Below, piece by piece: positions 15,876 through 24,713 of a stretch of 64,000 bases of DNA. A program made the position numbers and the translations under genes. A model generated the notes under the pieces. The model ran no database searches. It was not told the origin of the DNA and worked only from the letters and a program-made list of their open reading frames with translations. Positions within the stretch are counted from its first letter, which is position 1; each line of letters starts with the position of its first letter. Source of the DNA: Bacteroidetes bacterium 47-18 (lineage in GTDB: Bacteria > Bacteroidota > Bacteroidia > Chitinophagales > Chitinophagaceae); assembly GCA_001897155.1 (NCBI GenBank), contig MKSF01000012.1:45422-109421 (forward strand), read 5' to 3'.

Positions 15876-17570
15876 TTATTTTCCCTTGTTCAGGTGCTTA
15901 AGGTTAATGATCTCCTGCTTGGAAAGCAGTCTCCATTTACCTCTCGGTATGTTCTTCTTGGTCAGGCCGGCGTACATGACCCTGTCCAGCTTTTCCACCA
16001 CATAACCGCAGGATTCAAAGATCCTTCTCACGATCCTGTTCTTACCGCTGTGTATCTCTATGCCTATCTCGTTCTTTTTTTCCAGGTAAGCAATATGATC
16101 TACCGGAGCGATACCGTCTTCCAGCTCCACACCCGCGGCGATCTTATCAAAGTCCGTCTTGGACAGGTTCTTGTCCAGCACCACGTGGTAGATCTTCCTG
16201 ATCTCGTATTTGGGATGTGCCAGTTGTTGCGCCAGATCTCCGTCATTGGTCAGCAGCAGCAGGCCGGTCGTGTTCCTGTCCAGGCGGCCTACCGGGAAGA
16301 TCCGTTCTTCTATATGGTTGCTCACCAGGTCCATTACCGTTTTCCTGTCCTTAGGATCATCCGTTGTGGTAATATATCCTTTAGGCTTGTTCATCAGCAC
16401 ATACACAATATTTTTCTGTATGCTGAGCTTTTTACCGTCCATCGTAACATTTGTATCCCTGGTGACCTTAAAGCCCGGCTCCTTACAGACCTCGCCCTCT
16501 ACGCTTATTTTACCGGATTTTATCAAAGGTACCGCGTCTCTCCTAGAGCAGACCCCACAGTAAGCGATGTATTTATTCAGAGGCATTTCCTCTTCCTCGC
16601 CCACAGGCTTCCTGTAGTTATTATCCATGGCGTTCTCTACCTGCCATTTTTTGCCGCCGGCCGCTTCGTATGCGATCTCGTAGTCCGACTCATCATCAAT
16701 GTATTTGGTCAGCCCGTAATCTTCACTTTCCTTATTCTTTTCCTTACGTCCTCTCCTTTCTTCTTTCTTTTTCTGCGCCTTTTCCTTTTTTACGGCATCG
16801 AAATCCTGGTCGATCTCGTCTTTCAGCTCTTTCAGCACGCGGTCCTTGAATGCTTCTTCCCCGAATAGTCTTTTCCGGTCCTCTTCGGTATAAAAGACCT
16901 CACGCTCCGGCTTATCCTTTTCAAAAATACGGGAAGCCGTTTTTTTAGCCGGCAGGTTCTTATCGGATCTCCTGTCGCCGTCCTTATCCCTGGAGCGTCT
17001 TTTATCCTGCCCGTCTGCGGATCCGGAAGAGCCGTAGGCTCTCCTTCCCGTATCGCCGTCCCTGTCACCAAAGGGCTTCCTGCCTTTACGGTCTGAGTCT
17101 CTCCCTTCTTTGTCAAACGGTTTCCGGTCTTTACGGTCGGGCGACCCGGCATACCTGTCATTAAAAGGCTTTTTATCCTTACGGTCGGCATCTCTCCCTT
17201 CTTTGCTGAAGGGTTTCCGGTCTTTACGGTCGGGCGACCCGGCATACCTGCCGTTAAAAGGCTTTTTATCCTTACGCTCGGCGTCTCTCCCTTCTTTGCT
17301 GAAGGGTTTCCGGTCTTTACGGTCAGGGGATGCGCCATCCTTATCCCGGTAATTCCTTTTATCTTTCCTGTCTGCTCCCCCGTCCTTTGCAAACAGCTTT
17401 TTCCTGTCCCTGGCTTTATCGAACTGGTCCTGGTATTCCCATTTATCGTCCCCGTCGCCGTATTGCTTTTTCAGTTGCTTTTCCTTTCTCGCGTCTTTAG
17501 CCTTTTCCACTTTGGGATTCTTCTTAAAGCCGAATTTTTCTTCAAAGAATGATTTTTTATCTTTAGACAT
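15876..17570 (-). CDS. RsuA/RluB-family rRNA pseudouridine synthase with long repetitive charged N-terminal extension
   Basis: 564 residues, while the enzyme core needs only about 240. The core holds an S4 RNA-binding domain (MPLNKYIAYCGVCSRRDAV, about 328-375) and the synthase domain with catalytic Asp in PVGRLDRNTTGLLLLTNDG. Residues 1 to about 320 are highly charged and probably disordered. They include nearly three tandem copies of a 31-residue unit (SPDRKDRKPFSKEGRD...RKDKKPF), encoded by 93-bp DNA repeats between about 17065 and 17345. The core isomerises a uridine in rRNA; the exact site is not deducible. The tail may hold the enzyme on RNA or ribosomes. Confidence 0.92.
   Translation of the reverse strand: MSKDKKSFFEEKFGFKKNPKVEKAKDARKEKQLKKQYGDGDDKWEYQDQFDKARDRKKLFAKDGGADRKDKRNYRDKDGASPDRKDRKPFSKEGRDAERKDKKPFNGRYAGSPDRKDRKPFSKEGRDADRKDKKPFNDRYAGSPDRKDRKPFDKEGRDSDRKGRKPFGDRDGDTGRRAYGSSGSADGQDKRRSRDKDGDRRSDKNLPAKKTASRIFEKDKPEREVFYTEEDRKRLFGEEAFKDRVLKELKDEIDQDFDAVKKEKAQKKKEERRGRKEKNKESEDYGLTKYIDDESDYEIAYEAAGGKKWQVENAMDNNYRKPVGEEEEMPLNKYIAYCGVCSRRDAVPLIKSGKISVEGEVCKEPGFKVTRDTNVTMDGKKLSIQKNIVYVLMNKPKGYITTTDDPKDRKTVMDLVSNHIEERIFPVGRLDRNTTGLLLLTNDGDLAQQLAHPKYEIRKIYHVVLDKNLSKTDFDKIAAGVELEDGIAPVDHIAYLEKKNEIGIEIHSGKNRIVRRIFESCGYVVEKLDRVMYAGLTKKNIPRGKWRLLSKQEIINLKHLNKGK
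17065..17345 (-). repeat. 93-bp tandem coding repeats in the pseudouridine synthase gene
   Basis: The stretch beginning GGTTTCCGGTCTTTACGG recurs at intervals of 93 bases (for example 17119 and 17212), with a third diverged unit. Each unit encodes 31 residues. Flanking units are more degraded, as expected from repeat expansion followed by drift. Confidence 0.8.
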
Positions 17571-17619
17571 ATAGTATGTAACTTTTTATAATTGATGAAT
17601 GTGGTATTGTAAGTGTGTA

Positions 17620-18651
17620 TTAATTTTTGTTGGCCAGCTGTCCGCAGGCAGCATCAATGTCCTTACCCCTGCTGCGGCGCAGCCTGGCATTGACCCTGTG
17701 CCTGTCCAGGTAGGCCATGAACCTGTCCGTAACCGATTCTTCGGGCTTCCTGAAGTCGGCCTGGTCTATAGCGTTGTATTCAATAATGTTCACCAGGTCG
17801 GCAGGGATCCTGCGATATACTTTGATGAGCTCGTCCGCATCCCGGAGGCTGTCGTTGAAGTCTTTAAATAGTATATATTCCAAGGTGATCTCGTTCCCGG
17901 TCTTCTGGTAGAAATAATTGAGCGCGTCTATCAGCGATTGCAGGTCATTGCTTTCATTGATCGGCATGATCTCGTTCCGCTTCTCATCATTGGCGGCGTG
18001 CAGCGATAATGCCAGCTTGAATTTTACATTATCATCGCCCAGCTTCCGAATCATTTTGGCCACTCCGGCAGTAGATACCGTAATACGGCGGGGGCTCATG
18101 CCCAGCTTATCCGGCGCTGTAATGGCGTCAATGGCCCTGAGCACATTGCTGTAGTTGAGCAAAGGCTCGCCCATGCCCATAAATACGATATTGCTCAGGT
18201 GCCTGCCATATTGCTGCAGCGCCTGCTCATTGAGCAGCGTCACCTCATCTACTATCTCATCGAAATCCAGGTTCCTGCTGCGGGGCAGGTAGCCCGTAGC
18301 GCAGAATTTACAGCTCAGGCTGCATCCTACCTGCGAAGATACACAGGCAGTGACCCGGGTATCGGTAGGGATCAATACACCTTCAATAAACCTTTCATCA
18401 TGCAGGCGGAACCTGCTTTTAACTGTGCCGTCATTGCTGAACTGGCTGTGGTCTATGCTGACCTTGGGAATGTAGTAAGCTTCATGCAGCTTCTCCCGGA
18501 GACCTTTGCTCAGGTTGGTCATCTGCTCTATAGACCCTACATGCTTCTTCCATATCCAGTCGTGGATCTGGGCGGCCCTGAAGCGGGGCTCTCCCCATTC
18601 TTTAAATTGTTGTTCCAGCTCTTCCAGCGGAACCTGCCTCAGATTTTTCAT
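17620..18651 (-). CDS. rlmN: 23S rRNA/tRNA adenine-C2 methyltransferase RlmN
   Basis: 343 residues, the normal length. The radical-SAM cluster ligands are Cys110, Cys114 and Cys117 (GCSLSCKFCATG). The conserved cysteine near the C-terminus (DIDAACGQL, about Cys336) supplies the methyl-transfer residue. MGMGEPLLNY and ITVSTAGV are family motifs. It methylates C2 of A2503 in 23S rRNA and, in some bacteria, A37 of tRNAs. It lies 54 bases after the sigma-54 activator gene and 49 bases before the pseudouridine synthase, so it may share their transcript. Confidence 0.96.
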   Translation of the reverse strand: MKNLRQVPLEELEQQFKEWGEPRFRAAQIHDWIWKKHVGSIEQMTNLSKGLREKLHEAYYIPKVSIDHSQFSNDGTVKSRFRLHDERFIEGVLIPTDTRVTACVSSQVGCSLSCKFCATGYLPRSRNLDFDEIVDEVTLLNEQALQQYGRHLSNIVFMGMGEPLLNYSNVLRAIDAITAPDKLGMSPRRITVSTAGVAKMIRKLGDDNVKFKLALSLHAANDEKRNEIMPINESNDLQSLIDALNYFYQKTGNEITLEYILFKDFNDSLRDADELIKVYRRIPADLVNIIEYNAIDQADFRKPEESVTDRFMAYLDRHRVNARLRRSRGKDIDAACGQLANKN

Positions 18652-18705
18652 CTGTGAAAAACGTTTAGTATTGTTATAAGTTAATTACCGGCATATCTCG
18701 GCTCT

Positions 18706-20013
18706 TTATTCATCAATGTCATATTCCTTGATCTTCCGGTATAATGTACGCTCCGATATACCCAGGTCCTGGGCGGCATCCTTACGTTTGCCACGGTGCT
18801 TCTGCAATGCTTTTATAATGTATTCCTTTTCCCTGTCCTGCAGCGAGAGGGATTCTTCCACTTCCTCATGCTGGGCGGTGGTAATATCATCGCCCGAGTT
18901 ATGGAGCACGAACGTAGGGTTGCCGCCTTCATTTTTATAGTCCGTGACAGCGGGCGTATTGAAAGCCGGCTCCGGTAAGATATTACCGCTGCTGAAAGGA
19001 GCAGGGTAATTGCCCATCCCGGCAGTACCGGAAGCACCAGTCCCCGGGCGCGACATCATTTCAAACATAATGGATTTAAGCTCATTCATATCCTTTTTCA
19101 GGTCGAACATGAACTTATACAGTATTTCCCGCTCCGTAGTGGAAGTGCCGGCGTCCGCATGTTCCTGCGCCGGGTTGACGATCGGCATATTACTGCCGGC
19201 GGTGCCGATGGCCAGATCCCTGGTAATATTATCTTTCCTGGGTAAGAATTTGGTCAGGGTTTCGGCATCCACTATCTTGTCAGAGGATAATACGGATATC
19301 TGCTCCGCCAGGTTCTTCAGCTCCCGGATATTACCGGGGAAGCTGTAGGAGCTCAGCAGCTGCTGTGCTGAAGTGTCCAGCTGTACCACGGGGGTCCGGT
19401 ACCTTTCCGCAAAGTCTCCCGCGAATTTCCTGAACAGCAGCGGTATATCGCCCTGCCTTTCCCTTAAGGCCGGCACCCTGATGGGCACGGTATTCAGCCT
19501 GTAATAGAGGTCTTCCCGGAATTTGCCTTTCTGGTGCAGCTTCAGCAGGTCCTTATTGGTCGCCGCGATCACGCGCACATTGGTCTTTAATACCTTGGAA
19601 GAGCCCACACGGATGAATTCGCCGGTTTCCAATACCCTTAGCAGCCTGGCCTGTGTGCCCAAAGGCATTTCTCCTATCTCGTCCAGGAAGATCGTACCGC
19701 CGTTGACCGTTTCAAAGTAGCCCTTCCGCTGCCCGTCGGCGCTGGTAAAGGCGCCTTTTTCATGCCCGAACAGCTCCGAATCTATGGTACCTTCCGGTAT
19801 CGCTCCACAGTTCACGGCAATAAAAGGCTCGTGCTTCCTGGGAGATAAGTTATGTATGATCTGTGAAAATACTTCCTTTCCTACCCCGCTTTCTCCATAT
19901 ATCAGCACGCTCAGATCCGTAGCGGATACCTGGGCAGCCACCTGCAGGGCATAGTTAAGCTGCGGGTCATTGCCTATAATTCCAAACCTGTTCTTGATAC
20001 TTTGTATTTCCAT
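18706..20013 (-). CDS. sigma-54-type AAA+ activator without receiver domain
   Basis: 435 residues. The AAA+ domain starts almost at once: Walker A GESGVGKE (40-47), Walker B GGTIFLDEIGE (105-115), and PALRERQGDIPLL later. A linker of about 130 residues, rich in Gly, Pro and Asn, leads to a Fis-type HTH at the end (KDAAQDLGISERTLYRKIKEY). The L1 loop that contacts sigma-54 reads GAFTSA (87-92), not the usual GAFTGA. There is no sensory domain, so activity is probably set by expression or by a partner. It sits downstream of miaB, a common Bacteroidota neighbourhood. Confidence 0.9.
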   Translation of the reverse strand: MEIQSIKNRFGIIGNDPQLNYALQVAAQVSATDLSVLIYGESGVGKEVFSQIIHNLSPRKHEPFIAVNCGAIPEGTIDSELFGHEKGAFTSADGQRKGYFETVNGGTIFLDEIGEMPLGTQARLLRVLETGEFIRVGSSKVLKTNVRVIAATNKDLLKLHQKGKFREDLYYRLNTVPIRVPALRERQGDIPLLFRKFAGDFAERYRTPVVQLDTSAQQLLSSYSFPGNIRELKNLAEQISVLSSDKIVDAETLTKFLPRKDNITRDLAIGTAGSNMPIVNPAQEHADAGTSTTEREILYKFMFDLKKDMNELKSIMFEMMSRPGTGASGTAGMGNYPAPFSSGNILPEPAFNTPAVTDYKNEGGNPTFVLHNSGDDITTAQHEEVEESLSLQDREKEYIIKALQKHRGKRKDAAQDLGISERTLYRKIKEYDIDE

Positions 20014-20143
20014 TGTCAGTGTATTTTATTGTCGGGTACCAATACCCTTAAGTTTCAGCTTTATCCTCTCCCTGATAAAGCGATCCATGTTTATTTTCCG
20101 GGCTGACCGGGGATAACAAATAAATATCACTATTGTTGATACA

Positions 20144-20506
20144 TTATCTGCTCCTCTGCTTCCCGATCTTTCCCAGATGCGTGTCTGTAAATCCTGAAAA
20201 ATATTTAAGCCCGTATCCGAATACCCTGTCCATACAGCTATGCGCCAGCAATATCAGCCCTGCCGCCATCAGGTATTCCTCCTGCAGGTACCAGCCCCAT
20301 AGCAGAACCCCTATGGCCACAGCCTTATGATGCACAATATTATATACCGCCGCACCTGCTTTAGGCCCGAAGATGTAGCCCACCGCGCTGATATCAGGAG
20401 CCAGCAACAGGATCCAGAACCATTTGCCGGGAATGTCCAGCAGATCAAAGAGGATCACACAAAGGACAAAAAGCGCGGCTTCTTCCAGCCTGACAAGGTA
20501 TTTCAT
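20144..20506 (-). CDS. DUF4260 small membrane protein
   Basis: 120 residues, mostly hydrophobic, with about four membrane segments (for example ALFVLCVILF, FWILLLAPDISAVGYI, VAIGVLLWGWYL, AAGLILLAHSC). The motif PDISAVGY, the block GAAVYNIVHHKA and the ending DRVFGYGLKY match what I know of DUF4260 proteins. Function is unknown. It follows miaB by 9 bases and is probably cotranscribed with it. Confidence 0.8.
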   Translation of the reverse strand: MKYLVRLEEAALFVLCVILFDLLDIPGKWFWILLLAPDISAVGYIFGPKAGAAVYNIVHHKAVAIGVLLWGWYLQEEYLMAAGLILLAHSCMDRVFGYGLKYFSGFTDTHLGKIGKQRSR

Positions 20507-20515
20507 AGGCGGCGC

Positions 20516-21937
20516 TTATGCAGTTATTTCTCCCAGCAAGGTCGCTCCCGTTGTCCCGGTAACCTTCACTTTCACATATTCACCTTTATTCAGCCCGTAA
20601 TGTCCTTTATCGAATACGATCACCTTGTTCTGCGAATTCCTGCCGCTCCACTGCTCTTCGCTGCGTTTAGAGGTGCTTTCTATCAGCACCTCGAATACCT
20701 TACCGATATCCGCATTATAATTGGCACGTGTCATTTTATTCTGAAGCTCGATCACTTCCGTCAGTCTCCGCTTTTTCACGTCCTCAGGAATATCGTCCGC
20801 ATACCTTCTCTGCGCCAGTGTGCCGGGTCTTTCCGAATAGGCAAACATATAGGACAGGTCGTAATTGGCATGCTCCATGATCATGAGGGTATCCCGGTGG
20901 TCTTCTTCCGTTTCCGTGCAGAACCCGGTTATAACGTCACTTGATAAAGCGATATCCGGTATGATCTCCCGGATACGGTCCACCTTTTTCATATACCATT
21001 CCCGGGTATAGGTCCTGTTCATCAGCTGCAGCACACGGGTGGAGCCGCTCTGAACGGGCAGGTGTATGTATTTGCAGATATTATCATACCTGGCCATCGT
21101 GTAGATCACCTCATCTGTAATATCTTTGGGGTGCGAGGTGCTGAAGCGTACCCTTAATTTCGGGTCAATCTGCGCCACCATCTCCAGCAGCTTTGCAAAG
21201 GTGATCACCTGCGCATCTTCCTCTTTCGGGATAAAGTAATAGCTGTCCACATTCTGCCCCAGCAGGGTCACTTCCCGGTAGCCTTTGTCAAACAGGTCCC
21301 GGCATTCGGCAAGGACAGACGCCGCATCCCGGCTCCGCTCCCGGCCGCGTGTAAACGGCACCACGCAGAAGGTGCACATGTTATTGCACCCGCGCATAAT
21401 GCTCACAAAGGCGCTTACCCCGTTACTGTCCAGGCGTACGGGAGAAATATCGGCGTAGGTTTCCTCGCGGCTCAGCAATACATTGACCGCCTTCTGGCCG
21501 CCTTCCGCTTCCGTGATGAGCGCAGGCAGGGTACGGTACGCATCCGGTCCGATCACGATATCCACCAGCCTTTCTTCTTCTAGGAATTTCGCTTTCAGCC
21601 GTTCTGCCATACAGCCCAGCACTCCGATCAGCAGACCGGGATTCTCTTTTTTCAGGGAACGGAATATCTGCAGCCTGTTCCTGACGGTCTGCTCCGCCTT
21701 TTCCCTTATGGAGCAGGTATTGAGCAGTATAAGGCTGGCCTCTTCCAGGTACCTGGTAGCTCCGAAACCTTCATTGTGGAGAATGGATGCCACGATCTCG
21801 CTATCGTTGAAGTTCATCTGGCAGCCATAGCTCTCTATATAAAATTTTTTTGTATATTGATTGGGGTCCTCCGCAAAAGGTGCATAGGCGGAACCCTGAC
21901 GGGTCTCGTCTATCGTTTTTTCCTGTAGTTCTAACAT
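20516..21937 (-). CDS. miaB: tRNA-2-methylthio-N6-dimethylallyladenosine synthase MiaB
   Basis: 473 residues from the chosen start. The UPF0004 domain has the first cluster ligands ([28 protein letters not shown]), the radical-SAM motif is [18 protein letters not shown], and a TRAM domain lies at the end. MiaB adds a methylthio group to i6A37 of tRNAs using two [4Fe-4S] clusters. An ATG at 21961 is in frame, but a TACCTTTG -7 box covers 21959-21966, which would place that codon upstream of the transcript. The start at 21937 (MLELQEKT) is therefore preferred. Confidence 0.95.
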   Translation of the reverse strand: MLELQEKTIDETRQGSAYAPFAEDPNQYTKKFYIESYGCQMNFNDSEIVASILHNEGFGATRYLEEASLILLNTCSIREKAEQTVRNRLQIFRSLKKENPGLLIGVLGCMAERLKAKFLEEERLVDIVIGPDAYRTLPALITEAEGGQKAVNVLLSREETYADISPVRLDSNGVSAFVSIMRGCNNMCTFCVVPFTRGRERSRDAASVLAECRDLFDKGYREVTLLGQNVDSYYFIPKEEDAQVITFAKLLEMVAQIDPKLRVRFSTSHPKDITDEVIYTMARYDNICKYIHLPVQSGSTRVLQLMNRTYTREWYMKKVDRIREIIPDIALSSDVITGFCTETEEDHRDTLMIMEHANYDLSYMFAYSERPGTLAQRRYADDIPEDVKKRRLTEVIELQNKMTRANYNADIGKVFEVLIESTSKRSEEQWSGRNSQNKVIVFDKGHYGLNKGEYVKVKVTGTTGATLLGEITA

Positions 21938-21958
21938 AGCCTTCAATGTTGTAACCTG

Positions 21959-21966
21959 CAAAGGTA
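21959..21966 (-). promoter_or_regulatory. -7 box of miaB
   Basis: TACCTTTG on the minus strand matches TAnnTTTG. Initiation near 21952 leaves a leader of about 15 nt before the ATG at 21937. The -33 element is not clear. Confidence 0.5.
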
Positions 21967-22070
21967 CACATTAATTACTGACATTTTAGCAGTTTTGATG
22001 TATTTGAAATGTTATCAGATTTTGTATAATATATAACCGGGCTCGAATCTATATGCTCAGAGGCAATTTG

Positions 22071-22700
22071 TCAGAGGCTTTTAAATTCGTTCAGCAATAC
22101 TTCCAGCTCTGAAAGCACCATAGCCGTAGCCCCCCATACATATACCTGCTCATTGATATTATAGACCCTGGAATGCACATACATACCAGGACCTATGGCG
22201 ATCTGCATGTCAGATTTATTGCCGAAGAGCTGCTCAATATCCACCCGGATGATGTCTGCCACTTCCGTATCCGAAGGCACCAGCGAAGGAGTATGCTGCA
22301 TAAAGCCGATAAAAGGATAAAGGATATACCTGCTGACAGGAATGTAAAGCGGCGTAATAGCGCCCACGTACTCCACTACATCATTCAGGAAGATCTCTTC
22401 GCGGCTTTCCCTTACCGCCGTATGCCAGAGCGAAAGGTCCGTATCTTCCATCCTGCCGCCCGGGAAGGCGATCTGGCCGCTGTGATGGCCCCCGTCTTTC
22501 GTACGTTCTATCAGGACGATCTTATAAGACCCGCTCTCAGGATATAAGAGCAGCAGCACGGCGGATTTCCTCCCGTCATCCGGAAAGCGGTCCGGCAGCT
22601 CGCGGTTGGTATGCATCATCAGCTTATGCGCTGCTGTTCCGGGGAGCGCCTGCTCAGCCAGCCTTTGCTTTAGCCAGGATATAAAGATACGCTGTTCCAT
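22071..22700 (-). CDS. Nudix hydrolase, CoA pyrophosphatase-like
   Basis: 209 residues. The Nudix box is FPGGRMEDTDLSLWHTAVRE then SREEI, preceded by VLLLLYPESGSYKIVLIERTKDGGHHSGQIAFPGG; the SGQIAFPGG lead-in is typical of CoA/acyl-CoA pyrophosphatases (YeaB/NUDT7 type). The reaction would cleave CoA to 3',5'-ADP and phosphopantetheine. It starts 37 bases after the stop of folP and is likely cotranscribed with it. Confidence 0.87.
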   Translation of the reverse strand: MEQRIFISWLKQRLAEQALPGTAAHKLMMHTNRELPDRFPDDGRKSAVLLLLYPESGSYKIVLIERTKDGGHHSGQIAFPGGRMEDTDLSLWHTAVRESREEIFLNDVVEYVGAITPLYIPVSRYILYPFIGFMQHTPSLVPSDTEVADIIRVDIEQLFGNKSDMQIAIGPGMYVHSRVYNINEQVYVWGATAMVLSELEVLLNEFKSL

Positions 22701-22737
22701 TGTCGTTCTGTTATCATGTTTCCGTTGACCGCAGGGC

Positions 22738-23574
22738 TTATAATGCCCTGTACATTTCCCAGAGGTCTACGACCTGCCTGGCTTCCCTGACATCATGCAC
22801 CCGCAGGATATGCACGCCCTGCTCCAGCGCCCAGGCATTGACGACACTGGTGGCATTCAGCGCCTCTTCCGGTGTGATATGCAGGTATTTATACAGCATG
22901 GATTTCCGGGAAACACCCGCCAGCAAGGGGGTATCCAGGACAGCGAAGGTGTGCAGCCGCTTAAGCAGCGTATAGTTCTGCTCCAGGGTCTTCCCAAACC
23001 CGAAGCCGGGATCCGTTATCACATCCTTTATCCCCGCATCCCGGCATTCCAGCAGCTTGTCCGCGCAGGCCTGCAGCACTTCCAGCGCTACGTCATCATA
23101 ACGGGGATCATCCTGCATATTGGCCGGGGTGCCCTGCATATGCATGGCTATATAGGGAATGTTCAGACCTGCCACCACAGGGATCATATCCCGGTCCATA
23201 TTCCCGGCGCTGATATCGTTGACCATATCCGCACCGTTCTCAAAGGCTGCCTTAGCCACACCGCTGCGGTAGGTATCCACGCTTATAAAAGCCTGCGGGA
23301 AGTATTTTTTGATCATAGAGATGACCGGCACCACACGGTCCGTTTCCTCCCGCTCCGTCACCGCCGCGCTCCCGGGTCTTGTGCTCAGCCCCCCGATATC
23401 CAGTATGCCCGCTCCCGCCTGCAGCATCCTGTCGGCCTTATGGAGGATCTCCCGGATATCGCCGTCCCTGCCACCCGAATAAAAAGAATCGGGAGTAGCA
23501 TTGATGATGCCCATGACGACAGGACTATCGATAACAAAGAGGCGGCCGTTACAATTAAGGGTGTACACTTTCAT
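22738..23574 (-). CDS. folP: dihydropteroate synthase
   Basis: 278 residues, standard length. Motifs are MGIINATPDSFYSGGRDG (substrate loop), GAGILDIGGLSTRPG, FISVDTY, GADMVNDISAG, YIAMHMQGTPANMQ and ITDPGFGFGKTLEQN. The enzyme joins p-aminobenzoate to the pterin pyrophosphate in folate synthesis and is the sulfonamide target. It heads a minus-strand pair with the Nudix gene. Confidence 0.96.
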   Translation of the reverse strand: MKVYTLNCNGRLFVIDSPVVMGIINATPDSFYSGGRDGDIREILHKADRMLQAGAGILDIGGLSTRPGSAAVTEREETDRVVPVISMIKKYFPQAFISVDTYRSGVAKAAFENGADMVNDISAGNMDRDMIPVVAGLNIPYIAMHMQGTPANMQDDPRYDDVALEVLQACADKLLECRDAGIKDVITDPGFGFGKTLEQNYTLLKRLHTFAVLDTPLLAGVSRKSMLYKYLHITPEEALNATSVVNAWALEQGVHILRVHDVREARQVVDLWEMYRAL

Positions 23575-23671
23575 CCTGATGAGATTTAAACCTGGGAAAA
23601 TCCATGGTAAAAGTAGGAAACAAAGACCGCAAAAGCAATCCGGGACGTTCTGACATTACTGTTCCAAATAA

Positions 23672-23703
23672 TTTGGATAAAAAATGAATGCTGATTATCT
23701 TTG
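23672..23703 (+). promoter_or_regulatory. promoter of the 2TM protein gene
   Basis: TTTG (23672-23675), a 20-base spacer and TATCTTTG (23696-23703) fit the Bacteroidota consensus; initiation near 23710 gives a leader of about 30 nt. Confidence 0.7.
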
Positions 23704-23741
23704 TGGCTGAAAAAGATTCATCAGTTTAAAAATATAAGATA

Positions 23742-23987
23742 ATGCCTAAAAAATTACCAACCAGCAAGAAACAGGTTTCTATGTGGTTTTTACACTTGGT
23801 CGTATTCGCAGTGGTTAACGCGATATTATGGTACATATGCTATGCGGGTAAGGAGGGTTGGCAATATCCATGGCCATCCTGGATCACAGCGGCCTGGTTC
23901 CTGTTATTGGTTGGACATGCCTGTATGATCTGGGCTAACTACGAGGATAAAGGCTATAATGAGTGGAAAGAGCAGTTGACAAAGTAA
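23742..23987 (+). CDS. small membrane protein, 2TM-domain-like
   Basis: 81 residues with two hydrophobic segments (about 15-32 and 46-64) joined by GKEGWQYPWPSWIT, and a charged C-terminus (NEWKEQLTK). The histidine in the first helix and the G-W-P-WP turn resemble the 2TM domain often found in Bacteroidota, sometimes fused to regulators. Function is unknown. It has its own promoter and terminator, so it is monocistronic. Confidence 0.75.
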   Translation: MPKKLPTSKKQVSMWFLHLVVFAVVNAILWYICYAGKEGWQYPWPSWITAAWFLLLVGHACMIWANYEDKGYNEWKEQLTK

Positions 23988-24011
23988 TACTTACACTTAA
24001 TATATTAATCG

Positions 24012-24055
24012 AAATTGCATAGGTACCAATTATACAGATTGTATCTATGCAATTT
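24012..24055 (+). terminator. terminator after the 2TM protein gene
   Basis: Arms 24012-24026 and 24041-24055 pair over 15 bases with one G-T wobble, and a T-rich run follows. Confidence 0.75.
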
Positions 24056-24066
24056 GTTTTTACAGC

Positions 24067-24711
24067 ATGAAGAGCTTTATCGCCAGGTGGATAAAAAGGG
24101 CCTCCATTGCCGCCGTCATTGTTGCGGCCATCGTGTTCTTTATTGACAGGAAGGTCACCAGGGACGCAGCGCCCTACCTGTATTCGGATGTCCGGGATAT
24201 GCCCCATAAGAAGGTGGGTCTTTTGCTGGGCACCTCCAAATATATTGCCTCGGGCTATGTGAATTCATTTTATAAGTTCAGGATAGAGGCGACGATAGCG
24301 CTTTACAAAGCCGGTAAGATAGATTATGTGCTGGTCAGCGGCGATAACGGAAGGAAATCCTATAATGAGCCGGAACAGATGCAGGAGGACCTTATAAAAG
24401 GCGGCATACCCAAAGAGAGGATCTTCCTGGATTATGCAGGCTTCCGGACCCTGGACAGCATCGTGCGCTGCAAGGAAATATTCGGGGAAACCGATATTAC
24501 GATCATCAGCCAGCAGTTCCACAACGAAAGGGCCCTGTTCCTGGCGCAGAGCAAGGGGCTGGACGCCATAGCTTTCAACGCGAAGGGCGTCAGCACCAGG
24601 ACAGGCTTAAAGGTATATATAAGAGAGTATTTTGCCCGGGTAAAGATGGTAATAGACCTGGTATTCAACAAGCAGCCCAGATTTTACGGCCCGGGGATAG
24701 AAATCAAATAA
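24067..24711 (+). CDS. SanA-like DUF218 membrane protein
   Basis: 214 residues. One N-terminal membrane helix (about 13-26) is followed by a DUF218/ElyC fold: VGLLLGTSKYIASG, YVLVSGDNG, NEPEQMQEDLIKGGIPKERIFLDYAGFRTLDSI (in parts), and ISQQFHNERALFLAQ. These are SanA/YdcF-type features; SanA in enteric bacteria affects envelope permeability to vancomycin. The catalytic role is not established. The TatD gene starts 2 bases after its stop, so the two are translationally close. Confidence 0.88.
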   Translation: MKSFIARWIKRASIAAVIVAAIVFFIDRKVTRDAAPYLYSDVRDMPHKKVGLLLGTSKYIASGYVNSFYKFRIEATIALYKAGKIDYVLVSGDNGRKSYNEPEQMQEDLIKGGIPKERIFLDYAGFRTLDSIVRCKEIFGETDITIISQQFHNERALFLAQSKGLDAIAFNAKGVSTRTGLKVYIREYFARVKMVIDLVFNKQPRFYGPGIEIK

Positions 24712-24713
24712 CG

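Noticed and set aside
17110..17352. Repetitive Ser/Leu/Arg-rich frame on the plus strand
   Set aside because: It is antisense to the 93-bp coding repeats of the pseudouridine synthase and simply mirrors them.
16832..17392. 186-codon frame on the minus strand within the pseudouridine synthase gene
   Set aside because: It is a +1 frame of the same repeats; the tandem structure keeps it free of stops. It has no recognisable domain.
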